Part shown: positions 15,973 to 25,509 of the stretch, one piece after another
How the letters are laid out: every line of letters begins with the position of its first letter
How positions within the stretch are numbered: the stretch's first letter is position 1
DNA from: FEN-1279 sp964400285
Lineage (GTDB): Bacteria; Bacteroidota; Ignavibacteria; Tepidaquicellales; Tepidaquicellaceae
Assembly (NCBI GenBank): GCA_964400285.1
Contig: CAYNTK010000015.1
Span: 1-36,118 of the forward strand
Length of the DNA: 36,118 nt
Direction: 5' to 3'
Notes under the pieces: generated by a model
What the model was told of the DNA's origin: nothing
Databases searched by the model: none
What the model saw: the letters and a program-made list of their open reading frames with translations, nothing else
Made by a program: the position numbers and the translations under genes

Positions 15973-17457
15973 ATGAAATTTTCGGAATTATTAAATAATA
16001 TTGGTGTTGTATCGAAATCTGTAAAAGATTTTACTGTTAATGGTCTCTCCTATGATTCTCGTAAGGTAAAAGATGATTTTGTTTTCTTTGCGATAAAAGG
16101 TTATAAAGATGATGGTAATAAATATGCAGTAAAATCGGTTGAATCGGGAGCAAAAGCAATTATCACAGATACCAATTCTGTTGAAGAATTATCGAAAAAA
16201 TTCTCCGAAAATATTAATATCATTGGCGTTGAAGACGTAAGAAAAGCTATGGCTCTGATGGCTTTCGCCTTTTATGGAAAACCAACCGAAAAATTAATAT
16301 TAATTGGTATTACTGGAACAAACGGAAAAACTACTATCACATATTTACTTAAACATATTTTTGAAACTGCTGGCTATAAATGTGGATTAATAGGAACTAT
16401 AGATTATATAACTGGAGCAGCAAAAAAAGAATCGAGTTTAACTACTCCCGATTCTATTGAAATTAATATGATGCTTAAAGAAATGGTCGATTCGGGAATT
16501 GAATATTGTTTTATGGAGGTTTCCTCGATTGCTCTTGTATTGCATAGGGTTTATGCACAAAAATTTTCCGCAGGAATATTCACGAATCTTACAAGTGAAC
16601 ATCTGGATTTGCATAAAAATATGCAAAACTATTTCGAAGCAAAAAAAATATTATTCGATGTTTTAGGTGAATCCGATTTTGCTGTTTCGAATCTCGATGA
16701 CGTTTATGGTGTGGGGATTGTAAAAAATACAAAAGGTAAAAAAATATTTTATGCAATGAATTCGGATGCTGACTTTAAAGCCATTAATGAAAAAATCTCG
16801 ATGCAAGGCGTTTCCTTCGAATTGTTATGTAAGGAAGGGAAATTTAAAATAGAATCACAATTAACAGGAAGATTTAATATTTATAATATCCTCGCTGCAG
16901 TTTCTCTTTCTCGTGCTTTGAAAATTAAATTTGATGTAATTCAAAAAGCAATTTTGAATTTTAATGCTGTCAACGGAAGATTTAACAAAATTGAATTACC
17001 AAATAAAGCTTATGCTGTTATTGATTATTCACATACATCGGATTCATTGAAGAATGCTGTTGAGTCCGCAATCGAAATAAGAAATGAAAGTTCTGGTAAA
17101 GGAAGAGTAATAACAATCTTTGGCTGTGGTGGAAATAAAGACAGAACTAAACGGCCGGTAATGGGTGAGATTGCTACATCTCTTTCCGATTACTCTATTA
17201 TTACCTCGGATAATCCGAGATTTGAAGAGCCAATGGATATAATTGAAGAAATTTTAAAAGGTGTTAAAACAAAGGGCAATTTTGAAGTTGAATCGAATCG
17301 GGAAATTGCGATAAAAAGAGGGATAGAAATATCTAAACAAGGTGATATTATTTTGATTTGTGGAAAAGGACACGAAACTTATCAGGAAATAAAAGGTGTT
17401 AAATCGCACTTTGATGATAAAGAAATTGTCCAAAAATATTCTTATTTAGCTAAGTAA
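15973..17457 (+). CDS. murE: UDP-MurNAc-tripeptide synthetase MurE (meso-DAP adding type)
   Basis: MurE adds the third stem-peptide residue to UDP-MurNAc-L-Ala-D-Glu in the cytoplasm, using ATP. The 494-residue protein has the Mur ligase P-loop GITGTNGKTT (about 112-121) and the C-terminal ligase domain. DNPR at 413-416 is the motif linked to meso-diaminopimelate selection, so the organism probably has a DAP-type cell wall. The gene starts 2 nt after the ftsI stop and lies 3 nt ahead of murF. Confidence 0.97.
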   Translation: MKFSELLNNIGVVSKSVKDFTVNGLSYDSRKVKDDFVFFAIKGYKDDGNKYAVKSVESGAKAIITDTNSVEELSKKFSENINIIGVEDVRKAMALMAFAFYGKPTEKLILIGITGTNGKTTITYLLKHIFETAGYKCGLIGTIDYITGAAKKESSLTTPDSIEINMMLKEMVDSGIEYCFMEVSSIALVLHRVYAQKFSAGIFTNLTSEHLDLHKNMQNYFEAKKILFDVLGESDFAVSNLDDVYGVGIVKNTKGKKIFYAMNSDADFKAINEKISMQGVSFELLCKEGKFKIESQLTGRFNIYNILAAVSLSRALKIKFDVIQKAILNFNAVNGRFNKIELPNKAYAVIDYSHTSDSLKNAVESAIEIRNESSGKGRVITIFGCGGNKDRTKRPVMGEIATSLSDYSIITSDNPRFEEPMDIIEEILKGVKTKGNFEVESNREIAIKRGIEISKQGDIILICGKGHETYQEIKGVKSHFDDKEIVQKYSYLAK

Positions 17458-17460
17458 TAT

Positions 17461-18861
17461 ATGATTAGTTTAGACAATATATTAAAACTTAAATGTAATG
17501 TAGTAAATATACAAAATCTACGTTTAAAAAATTTTCTTAATACATCTATTGATTCCAGAAAAATCGGCAGAAGTAATCTGTTTATTGCAATAAGAGGAGA
17601 AAATACAGATGGGCACAATTTCTTAGAAGAAGTCTTCAAAAAAGGTGCTGCTGCAGCTATTGTCAATGAAAGTTGGTATAATAAAAATAAAAATAAATTT
17701 AAAGAAAATGTATTTATCGTAGTAAAAGATACCATAAAATCACTCGGAGAGCTTGCAAAAATACAAATAAACAAATTTAAACATCCAATTTTATTCGTTG
17801 GTGGTAGTAACGGAAAAACAACTACAAAAGATTTAATTGCATCGGTGCTCGCAAAACAATATAACGTCCTTAAAAATGAAGGTAATTTAAACAATCATAT
17901 TGGATTACCATTGTCTGTACTGAATCTTGATAGTTCTCATAATTTATGTGTGCTTGAGGCAGGAAGCAATCACTTTGGAGAAATAAAATATTTATGCGAA
18001 ATTGGAAACCCGAATTATGGTCTGGTTACAAATATCGGAAGAGAACATCTGGAATTTTTTAAAAATCTTGATGGTGTTGCAAAAGAAGAATTTTCGCTTT
18101 TTGATTTCTTATTAAATAAGAATGATAAAGGATTTTGCTTTATTAATTTCGATGACCTCTATTCGAAAAAATATTATGAAAAGGTTAAACCAAAAAATTG
18201 TTTTACTTATTCTTTTAATCATAATACTGATGTTCGAGCAAAATTTTTAGAATTTACAAATGATTTCTGCCCTGTTATTGAATTGAAGTATAAAAAAGAT
18301 ATGATAAAAACTAAAATAAATACATTTGGAAAACATTCTATTTATAGTGCAATAGCCGCAGCCGCAGTTGGAATTTATTTTGGAATAAGTTTAGCAAAAA
18401 TAAAAGAAACTTTTGAAAATTATGTTCAGGTAAGCTCCAAACGTATGGAGGTAATAAAAAGAAAGTATTTATTAATTATAAACGATGCGTATAATAGCAA
18501 TCCCGATTCTGTTAAACTCGGACTCGAAACTTTAAAAGAATACAAAACAAAAAATAATATTCATCTTGTCCTTGCAGATATGCTTGAACTTGGTAAAAGT
18601 AGTAAAAAAGAACATTACGAAATTGGAAAACTGATAAAGAAAATGAATTTTGAATATCTATATACATACGGTAACGAATCGAAAAATATTTTCAATGGTG
18701 CGAAGGGATTAAAAAACAATCATCATTTTTTAAATAAAAAAGATTTATCCAACTTTTTAAAAAAACAAATAAAAAGAGACGATGTAGTTTATTTAAAAGG
18801 TTCGAGGGGTATGAAACTTGAAGATATTTTGGATGATATTTTAAATTTTTATATAAATTAA
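17461..18861 (+). CDS. murF: UDP-MurNAc-tripeptide--D-Ala-D-Ala ligase MurF
   Basis: MurF adds D-Ala-D-Ala to complete the UDP-MurNAc-pentapeptide. The 466 residues are normal for the family. The ATP loop reads GGSNGKTTTKD; the more usual first residue is Thr, a small variation. Later conserved segments include SNHFGEI, VTNIGREHLEFF and the NDAYNSNPDS motif typical of MurF. No Shine-Dalgarno sequence is present. The ddl gene that makes its substrate is not in the window. Confidence 0.95.
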   Translation: MISLDNILKLKCNVVNIQNLRLKNFLNTSIDSRKIGRSNLFIAIRGENTDGHNFLEEVFKKGAAAAIVNESWYNKNKNKFKENVFIVVKDTIKSLGELAKIQINKFKHPILFVGGSNGKTTTKDLIASVLAKQYNVLKNEGNLNNHIGLPLSVLNLDSSHNLCVLEAGSNHFGEIKYLCEIGNPNYGLVTNIGREHLEFFKNLDGVAKEEFSLFDFLLNKNDKGFCFINFDDLYSKKYYEKVKPKNCFTYSFNHNTDVRAKFLEFTNDFCPVIELKYKKDMIKTKINTFGKHSIYSAIAAAAVGIYFGISLAKIKETFENYVQVSSKRMEVIKRKYLLIINDAYNSNPDSVKLGLETLKEYKTKNNIHLVLADMLELGKSSKKEHYEIGKLIKKMNFEYLYTYGNESKNIFNGAKGLKNNHHFLNKKDLSNFLKKQIKRDDVVYLKGSRGMKLEDILDDILNFYIN

Positions 18862-18896
18862 AAAACTTAATTATAAATTTTATTTACTAATTTATT

Positions 18897-20006
18897 GTGT
18901 TATACTACTTAGCTGAATATATTAATTACCTCTGGAATCCACCAGGGTTCGATGTTTTCAGGTTTTTAACTTTTCGTTCTGCTATCTCCGCTATTATGGC
19001 TTTAATTTTTAGTTTTTTCATCGGTCCAATAATTATTAAAATTTTAAAGAAAAAGCAGATTGGAGAAGCAAAAAAGGAAGACGGTCCTGAATTCCATTGG
19101 TCAAAAGTTGGAACTCCAACTATGGGAGGTCTTATTATTTTATTCTCTGTTTTAATTCCTGTCTTTCTTTGGGGTGATTTAAAAAATATTTATATCATTT
19201 TAATCCTTTTTGTTACTATTGCTCTTGGTTTTGTTGGATTTCTTGATGATTATCTTAAAGTTGTCAAAAAGTTAAAAAAAGGTCTACTCGCTAAATATAA
19301 ATTACTTGGTCAGGTAACAGTAGGAATAATTGTTGGGCTGGTAATCTATTTCCATCCTCACTTCGAAGGTATTAATACAATTACTACAATTCCATTTTTG
19401 AAAAATTATGAATTCGATTTCGCATTATTTTATATTCCTATAATTATATTTATCATAACAGCTACTTCAAATGCAGTTAACTTAACCGATGGGCTTGATG
19501 GTCTTGCAACAGGTACTGTTGGTATTGTTGTATTTGCTATCGGAATTATTGCTTATGTCTCTGGAAATATTGAAACTGCAAAGTATCTAAATATTATTTA
19601 TTTGAGAGGTAATGGTGAACTGATTGTGTATTGTGCAGCTTTAGCTGGTGCAGCTCTCGGTTTCCTCTGGTATAATTCTTATCCTGCACAGGTGTTTATG
19701 GGTGATACGGGCTCTCTTGCTCTCGGGGGTGCTGTCGGAACTCTTTGTATCCTCGTAAAAAAAGAATTCTTACTTCCACTGCTCGGGGGAATATTTTTTG
19801 CTGAAACTCTCTCTGTTATTTTACAGAGATATTATTTTAAATATACTAAAAAGAAATACGGCGAAGGTAGAAGAATTTTCAAAATGGCTCCGCTTCACCA
19901 TCATTTTGAAATGAAAGGTATTCCTGAACCTAAAATTGTTGTTAGATTTTATATCATCGCTGTATTACTTGCTATTATGACTTTAGCAACATTTAAAATT
20001 AGATAA
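18897..20006 (+). CDS. mraY: Phospho-MurNAc-pentapeptide translocase MraY
   Basis: MraY transfers phospho-MurNAc-pentapeptide onto undecaprenyl phosphate to make lipid I at the inner membrane. The 369-residue product has about ten membrane segments. The catalytic signatures are visible: GTPTMGG, GFLDDYLKV, NAVNLTDGLDGLATG, FMGDTGSLALGG, and the HHHFE segment near the C terminus. The start is GTG at 18897, the only good start ahead of the conserved N-terminal YLAEYINYLW. A 35-nt AT-rich gap separates it from murF. Confidence 0.97.
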   Translation: MLYYLAEYINYLWNPPGFDVFRFLTFRSAISAIMALIFSFFIGPIIIKILKKKQIGEAKKEDGPEFHWSKVGTPTMGGLIILFSVLIPVFLWGDLKNIYIILILFVTIALGFVGFLDDYLKVVKKLKKGLLAKYKLLGQVTVGIIVGLVIYFHPHFEGINTITTIPFLKNYEFDFALFYIPIIIFIITATSNAVNLTDGLDGLATGTVGIVVFAIGIIAYVSGNIETAKYLNIIYLRGNGELIVYCAALAGAALGFLWYNSYPAQVFMGDTGSLALGGAVGTLCILVKKEFLLPLLGGIFFAETLSVILQRYYFKYTKKKYGEGRRIFKMAPLHHHFEMKGIPEPKIVVRFYIIAVLLAIMTLATFKIR

Positions 20007-20011
20007 AGTAA

Positions 20012-21400
20012 TTGAAAAAAACAGATTTAAATAAATTTTCTTATGTAATTCTTGGTGCCGGAAGAAGTGGCATTGGCGTAGCAAAACTGTTGAAGAAAAA
20101 TGGTGCCGAAGTATTTTTGTCCGATAGCTCTGCTATTGATAAGCTAATGTATTTCGATGAAAAAACTTTAATAGAATTAGATATTCCGTTTGAAATCGGT
20201 AATCATTCCGATAAAATTTACGATTACGACATTTTTGTTAAAAGCCCTGGAATTCCAATGAATAGCGATGTAATTGTTAAAGCTTTGAAAATGAACAAGA
20301 AAGTTTTAAGCGAAATTGAAATCGCTTATTGGTTTTGTAATTGTCCAATTATTGCTATTACTGGAACTAATGGGAAAACTACAACAACAGTTTTAACTGG
20401 TGAGATTTTTAAAAATTCAGGTATAGACACAAAAGTATGCGGAAATGTTGGTCTGGCTTTTTCGGAAGTTGTTGAAGATGTAAAAAAAGATTCAGTAGTT
20501 GTTCTTGAAGTCAGTAGCTTTCAACTCGAAAGTATTGAAAGTTTCAAACCTGCTATTTCTATGTTCCTTAATTTCACTCCCGATCATATTGACTGGCACG
20601 GCTCGATGGAAAATTATATGAAAGCGAAATTGAAAATAAATTTGAATCAAACTGGAAGTGATGTAATTATTTATAATTATGATGATGCTGAAATCAACGA
20701 ACAAAAAAATAATTTCAAAGGTAATGCGTTTGCTTTTAGTATTAATAAAAATCTTGAAAATGAAGAATTGAATTCCGGTTGTTTTGTTGATAATAACCAG
20801 ATTATTTATTTCGATAAGGTAAAAGAAAAACGCGATGTAATTATGAATCCCGAAGACATTACTATTAGGGGTAAACATAATCTCTGCAATTCACTTGCAG
20901 CAATTTCGGCTGCAAAAAGATTTTCTATCTCAAACGAAATTATTAAGAAAACCTTAATTGATTTTATAGGTGTCGAACATAGAATTGAACCTGTTAGAGA
21001 ACTCGATGGTGTAAGATTTTTTAATGATTCTAAAGCAACCAATTTTGATTCACTTTATGTTGCACTCGAAAGTTTTGATAAAAATATTATTCTCATTATG
21101 GGAGGCAAAAAAGGTGATAATAAATTTGATATTGTTAAAGAATTTATTAGAAGTAGAGTAAAAAAAATTATTGCAATAGGGCAAAGCAGTAAAGCAATTT
21201 ATGATTATTTCTCTAAATTTGTAAATGTCGAATTATCAAAAACTTTGGAAGAAGCGGTTCTTTCGGCATTTAAAGCTTCGAGTAAAGGTGATGTTGTTTT
21301 ATTTTCTCCAGCTTATAAAAGCTTTGATATGTTTGATAATTTCGAACACAGAGGTAATGAATTTAAAAAATTTGTAAATAAATTAAATCCAAAAAAATGA
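20012..21400 (+). CDS. murD: UDP-MurNAc-L-alanine--D-glutamate ligase MurD
   Basis: MurD adds D-Glu to UDP-MurNAc-L-Ala. The 462-residue protein has the N-terminal Rossmann fold (VILGAGRSGIGVAKLL), the ligase ATP loop AITGTNGKTTTT, and the MurD-specific FNDSKATNFDS segment. It starts with TTG, 5 nt after the mraY stop; no ATG lies before the conserved GAGRSG loop. It overlaps ftsW by 4 nt (ATGA), a sign of coupled translation. Confidence 0.95.
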   Translation: MKKTDLNKFSYVILGAGRSGIGVAKLLKKNGAEVFLSDSSAIDKLMYFDEKTLIELDIPFEIGNHSDKIYDYDIFVKSPGIPMNSDVIVKALKMNKKVLSEIEIAYWFCNCPIIAITGTNGKTTTTVLTGEIFKNSGIDTKVCGNVGLAFSEVVEDVKKDSVVVLEVSSFQLESIESFKPAISMFLNFTPDHIDWHGSMENYMKAKLKINLNQTGSDVIIYNYDDAEINEQKNNFKGNAFAFSINKNLENEELNSGCFVDNNQIIYFDKVKEKRDVIMNPEDITIRGKHNLCNSLAAISAAKRFSISNEIIKKTLIDFIGVEHRIEPVRELDGVRFFNDSKATNFDSLYVALESFDKNIILIMGGKKGDNKFDIVKEFIRSRVKKIIAIGQSSKAIYDYFSKFVNVELSKTLEEAVLSAFKASSKGDVVLFSPAYKSFDMFDNFEHRGNEFKKFVNKLNPKK

Positions 21401-22557
21401 AAATAGGTGGATATAGAATAGATATTTGGATTTTAATACCTGTATTGCTATTACTGATGTTCAGTATCGGTATCGTATATAGTGCAAGTTCGGATTATTC
21501 GATTTACAAATTCAAAGATGCAAATTATATGTTTAAGCTTCACCTTGTGAAAGTTCTAATTGCACTTGTTCTAATTTTCATCTTTGCCAAAATTGATTAT
21601 AAGTATTATCAAAGATACAGCAAATGGTTGATATTAATTTCGATAATTTTCCTGATATTAGTATTTGTAATCGGTGTTTCGATAAAAAATGTAAACAGAT
21701 GGTTAAATATTGGTCCGTTAAGCTTTCAACCATCGGATTTAGCAAAATATACATTAATTCTCTTTATATCGAATTTATTAGTAAAGAAAAAAAATAATCT
21801 GACAAATTTATATAGTGGATATTTACCTTTAATTATAACGATTTTATTAGTAAGTGTTTTAGTCGCAGCACAACCCAATTTTTCGACTTCACTCATTATA
21901 TTTGGTTCGTCGATTCTTTTACTCCTAATTTCACAAGTAAGGTTTAAACATATCTTAATAACTGGTTTATCTTTATTACCTGCTGCTATATTTTTTATAC
22001 TTACAAAATCTTATATAAGAAGTAGAATTGAAAGCTATGCAGATTTTACGTCAAGTGGCACTGCACAGCACCAATTAGGTCAGGCAATAATTGGACTTGG
22101 TAATGGTGGTATTTTCGGTGTTGGTGGGGGAAACTCTTTACAAAAAGAATTTTTCCTCCCAGAAGCTCATGGTGATTTTATTTTTTCTGTAATTGGCGAA
22201 GAGTATGGTTTTATTGGAACTATTGCAGTGGTATTTTTATTTTCACTCCTTCTAATCCGTGGTTATAAAGTTGCAAAAATAATACCTGATGAATATGGAA
22301 AATACGTTGCTTTTGGAATAACCACTATTATAACTGCTTATGCTGTCGTTAATATGTCTGTCGCGTGCGGAATTATTCCAACAACGGGGGTTCCAATTCC
22401 ATTTATAAGTTATGGAGGAACGGCTCTGATTTTTAATTCTATTGCCATTGGGATATTATTAAATATTTCTTCGTATAGAAATGAAAATGTTAATGTTCTT
22501 GACGAACATGATGAATCTAAAAATATTTTATATGAATCAAATTATAACAAGGAATGA
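21397..22557 (+). CDS. ftsW: Lipid II polymerase FtsW (SEDS family)
   Basis: FtsW is the SEDS glycosyltransferase that polymerises lipid II at the septum as the partner of FtsI. The 386-residue membrane protein has about ten membrane helices. It carries the family segments RWLNIGPLSFQPSDLAKY, QLGQAIIGLGNGGIFGVG, EAHGDFIFSVIGEEYGF and PTTGVPIPFISYGG. It overlaps murD by 4 nt and murG by 4 nt (ATGA at both ends). The location beside murG favours FtsW over RodA. Confidence 0.95.
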   Translation: MKIGGYRIDIWILIPVLLLLMFSIGIVYSASSDYSIYKFKDANYMFKLHLVKVLIALVLIFIFAKIDYKYYQRYSKWLILISIIFLILVFVIGVSIKNVNRWLNIGPLSFQPSDLAKYTLILFISNLLVKKKNNLTNLYSGYLPLIITILLVSVLVAAQPNFSTSLIIFGSSILLLLISQVRFKHILITGLSLLPAAIFFILTKSYIRSRIESYADFTSSGTAQHQLGQAIIGLGNGGIFGVGGGNSLQKEFFLPEAHGDFIFSVIGEEYGFIGTIAVVFLFSLLLIRGYKVAKIIPDEYGKYVAFGITTIITAYAVVNMSVACGIIPTTGVPIPFISYGGTALIFNSIAIGILLNISSYRNENVNVLDEHDESKNILYESNYNKE

Positions 22558-23642
22558 AGATAATATTTACAGGTGGTGGTACAGGTGGGCATATATTTCC
22601 GGCAATTGCTGTTGCTGATGAACTTAAAAAAAATTTTGAAAACGTAAATATTTTATTTGTCGGTGCAAAAGGTAGAATTGAAGAAAAAATTGTTCCCGCA
22701 AATAATTATAAATTAGAAACTATTGATATTATCGGTTTTAATATTAGAAATTTTTCCGGTGTAATTAAATTACCACTAAAATTTTACAAAGCTTTGAATA
22801 ATTGCAAAAAAATATTAAATAATTTTAAGCCGAATGCAGTTGTCGGAACGGGTGGCTTTGCAAGTGCTCCAATGGTTTATGCTGCTATTAAAAAAAATAT
22901 TCCAACCGTTATTCAAGAAGGAAATTCTTTTCCCGGTAAGGTTACGAGATTTTTTGCAAACAAAGCTACAAAAGTTATCGTAAGTTTCGATGAAACTAAA
23001 AATTTTCTTAAAAGAAAAGATAATATTATCAAAATATCTTATCCAATAAGATATTCGTTAACGAAAATTAATAAAGATGTAGCTTTGGATTATTTTGGAT
23101 TAAATAACGGTAATAAAACTTTATTTGCATTTGGTGGGAGTCAGGGAGCAAAAGGCATTAATGATGCTATAAAAAATAATCTGGATATAATTTATAAGGA
23201 AAATATTAATCTGATTTGGCAAACTGGAAAATCAAGTTTTCTTGAGCTTAAAAAAATTTCTGAACCATTCGAAGATAAAATAAAAGTTTTTGAATTTATT
23301 GATAATATGAAATATGCTTATTCTGCTTCTGATTTGGTTATCTGTCGTTCTGGGATAAGTAGTATTATGGAGTTAGCTTTCTTAAGTATGCCTGCTATAC
23401 TCGTTCCTTTCCCTTCTTCTACGGATAATCATCAAGAAAAAAATGCAAAGACACTTGAAAGTAATCAAGCTTGCATTATGATTAAACAAAACGAATTAGA
23501 ATCTAATTTAATTGACGTTATAAAAAATACTATTAATAATAATGAAACTTTGAAAATACTTGGTGATAATATTTCGAAATTTTCTGACCCTGATTCCGCA
23601 AGCAAAATTGCTAAATTAATTTATCAATTAACTTTAAATTAA
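22554..23642 (+). CDS. murG: UDP-GlcNAc:lipid I N-acetylglucosaminyltransferase MurG
   Basis: MurG adds GlcNAc to lipid I on the inner face of the membrane to give lipid II. The 362-residue GT28 protein has the N-terminal GGGTGGHIFPAIAVADEL loop, VVGTGGFASAPMVYAA, FGGSQGAKGIN, and the UDP-GlcNAc binding ICRSGISSIMEL and PFPSSTDNHQEKNA stretches. An AAGGA sits just ahead of the ATG inside the end of ftsW. The next gene starts 6 nt later. Confidence 0.97.
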   Translation: MKIIFTGGGTGGHIFPAIAVADELKKNFENVNILFVGAKGRIEEKIVPANNYKLETIDIIGFNIRNFSGVIKLPLKFYKALNNCKKILNNFKPNAVVGTGGFASAPMVYAAIKKNIPTVIQEGNSFPGKVTRFFANKATKVIVSFDETKNFLKRKDNIIKISYPIRYSLTKINKDVALDYFGLNNGNKTLFAFGGSQGAKGINDAIKNNLDIIYKENINLIWQTGKSSFLELKKISEPFEDKIKVFEFIDNMKYAYSASDLVICRSGISSIMELAFLSMPAILVPFPSSTDNHQEKNAKTLESNQACIMIKQNELESNLIDVIKNTINNNETLKILGDNISKFSDPDSASKIAKLIYQLTLN

Positions 23643-23648
23643 AAAATT

Positions 23649-24125
23649 ATGGAAGGGAAAGTCTTTAAATACAAGCTCGATTTCTACTACAAGTCTGCAA
23701 TAATTTATCTTCTCTTTCTTATTTTTTACATTGTTATTAACGGTACATTTTTCGCAAGACAGTTTTCGGATTTATATCGTGACCCAATTATCTATATTAG
23801 CTTAATTTTTATTCTTTATACATTCTTTGTGCTGATTAAAAATGCCATCAGAGCAAAAGAAATAATTTTCGAAGATGATAAATTTATTATAAAAAATAGG
23901 TTTGGACAAAGAGAAATACTATTTTCGGATATTCTTTTTATTAAATTTTCGAGAGAGAAGAAACACGGAAGTAATCGAAAAAGTAATGTAAGAAGAGTTC
24001 GCTTAAAATTAGCTGGAAGAAAAAGATTTTTAAGAATTCGACTTAGCGAATTCTGGGATGAAAAAAAGTTAATTCAAGAATTCAAAAATGTATCTAAAAT
24101 GATTTCGAGTAGAGTTAATGACTAA
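23649..24125 (+). CDS. Uncharacterised two-helix membrane protein with a basic PH-like cytosolic domain
   Basis: I do not recognise this gene by name. The 158-residue product has two membrane segments (about 16-33 and 45-64) and a cytosolic part of about 90 residues. That part begins AKEIIFEDDKFIIKNRFGQREILFSDI, a strand pattern like bacterial PH or PH-like domains, where a membrane hairpin is followed by a small beta barrel. A strongly basic patch lies at about 103-132. It sits between murG and murC, with 6 nt before it and an 8-nt overlap with murC, so it is made together with the lipid II enzymes. A role at the inner membrane in envelope growth is inferred only from position. Confidence 0.85.
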   Translation: MEGKVFKYKLDFYYKSAIIYLLFLIFYIVINGTFFARQFSDLYRDPIIYISLIFILYTFFVLIKNAIRAKEIIFEDDKFIIKNRFGQREILFSDILFIKFSREKKHGSNRKSNVRRVRLKLAGRKRFLRIRLSEFWDEKKLIQEFKNVSKMISSRVND

Positions 24126-25509
24126 AGAGTATATTAAAATATTAAAAGATATTAAAAAAATTCATTTCATTGGAATTGGTGGCATCGGTATGAGCGGAAT
24201 TGCCGAATATCTGTTTAAAGAAGGATTTGAAATTTCCGGTAGTGATATTTCTATAAGTGATATAACTATGCAGCTAAAGCTGAAAGGATTGAAAATATTT
24301 GAAGGTCACAAAGAAAGCAATTTATCTGTAAATACCGACCTTGTCGTGTACTCATCGGCTATTAAAGATGATAATCCTGAATTGGATTACGCAAGAAGTC
24401 TTGGAATAAAAACTATAAAAAGAGCAGAAATGCTCGGTGAAATTGTAAATGATAAATTTTTAATCGCAGTCAGCGGAACTCACGGCAAAACAAGCACTAC
24501 CGCTATGATTGCAAAAGTCTTAATTGATTGTGGCTTTGACCCGACAGTTTTTGTTGGGGGAAACGTCAATTTCCTTGAAGATGGAAATTCGAGAATTGGA
24601 AGAGGAAAATATGCTGTCGTTGAAGCCGATGAATATGATAGAAGCTTTTTAACCTTGAAACCAGATATTGCAGTCGTAACGAATATAGACTTAGACCATA
24701 CGGATATTTATAAAAATATTGATGACTTGAAAGATACTTTCATAAAATTTCTCACGGGTGGAAAAGAAAATCTTAAAATTGTTGGATTTGGAGATGATAA
24801 AAATATTCTAAACGTAATAAATTCATTAAAAAATAAAAACTGCTATACTTATGGATTTGGTAAGAAAAATAATTATACAATTATTGAAAATAAGGGTAAA
24901 GATTTAGACATCAAATTCGAAATAAATAATAACATTATTGAATTAAGTGTTCCCGGAAAACACAATGTTTTAAATGCTTCGGCTACTTTTATTGTAGGTG
25001 AATTACTCGGAATTGAAAAAGATTGTATTATAAATAAATTGAAAAGTTTTTACGGTGTGAATAGACGTCTGGAATTAAAATATAATAAAGAAATTTCTGT
25101 GTATGATGACTATGCTCACCATCCTACTGAAATAGAATATTCTTTCGATGCTATTAAAAAAATTGCTAAATCGAGAATAATTACTGTTTTTCAACCTCAC
25201 ACTTATACAAGAACAAGAGATTTTTATAAAGATTTTGCAAACGCTCTTAAAAATAATGATATAATAATTTTAACCGATTTATATCCCGCTCGTGAAGATA
25301 AAATAGAAGGTGTGAGTTCAAAATTGATTTATGATGAGCTAAATCAAAAATTTGGGGAAAAAGTTTTTTATATAATCAACTTTGAAGATGTTCTAAAAAA
25401 ACTTAATGATATTGTAAAGGAAAATGATACAATAATATTTCAAGGCGCTGGTGATATTACAAATTTATGCAATCAATATATAATTAAATTAAGTAATCAA
25501 AATAATTGA
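24118..25509 (+). CDS. murC: UDP-MurNAc--L-alanine ligase MurC
   Basis: MurC adds L-Ala to UDP-MurNAc, the first peptide step of muropeptide synthesis. The 463-residue protein shows the N-terminal HFIGIGGIGMSGIAEYL Rossmann loop, the ATP loop VSGTHGKTSTTAM, and DDYAHHPTEI, which is diagnostic for MurC. It overlaps the preceding membrane-protein gene by 8 nt (ATGACTAA) and its stop overlaps the TTG start of ftsQ. murB, which supplies its substrate and often lies next to it, is not present. Confidence 0.97.
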   Translation: MTKEYIKILKDIKKIHFIGIGGIGMSGIAEYLFKEGFEISGSDISISDITMQLKLKGLKIFEGHKESNLSVNTDLVVYSSAIKDDNPELDYARSLGIKTIKRAEMLGEIVNDKFLIAVSGTHGKTSTTAMIAKVLIDCGFDPTVFVGGNVNFLEDGNSRIGRGKYAVVEADEYDRSFLTLKPDIAVVTNIDLDHTDIYKNIDDLKDTFIKFLTGGKENLKIVGFGDDKNILNVINSLKNKNCYTYGFGKKNNYTIIENKGKDLDIKFEINNNIIELSVPGKHNVLNASATFIVGELLGIEKDCIINKLKSFYGVNRRLELKYNKEISVYDDYAHHPTEIEYSFDAIKKIAKSRIITVFQPHTYTRTRDFYKDFANALKNNDIIILTDLYPAREDKIEGVSSKLIYDELNQKFGEKVFYIINFEDVLKKLNDIVKENDTIIFQGAGDITNLCNQYIIKLSNQNN

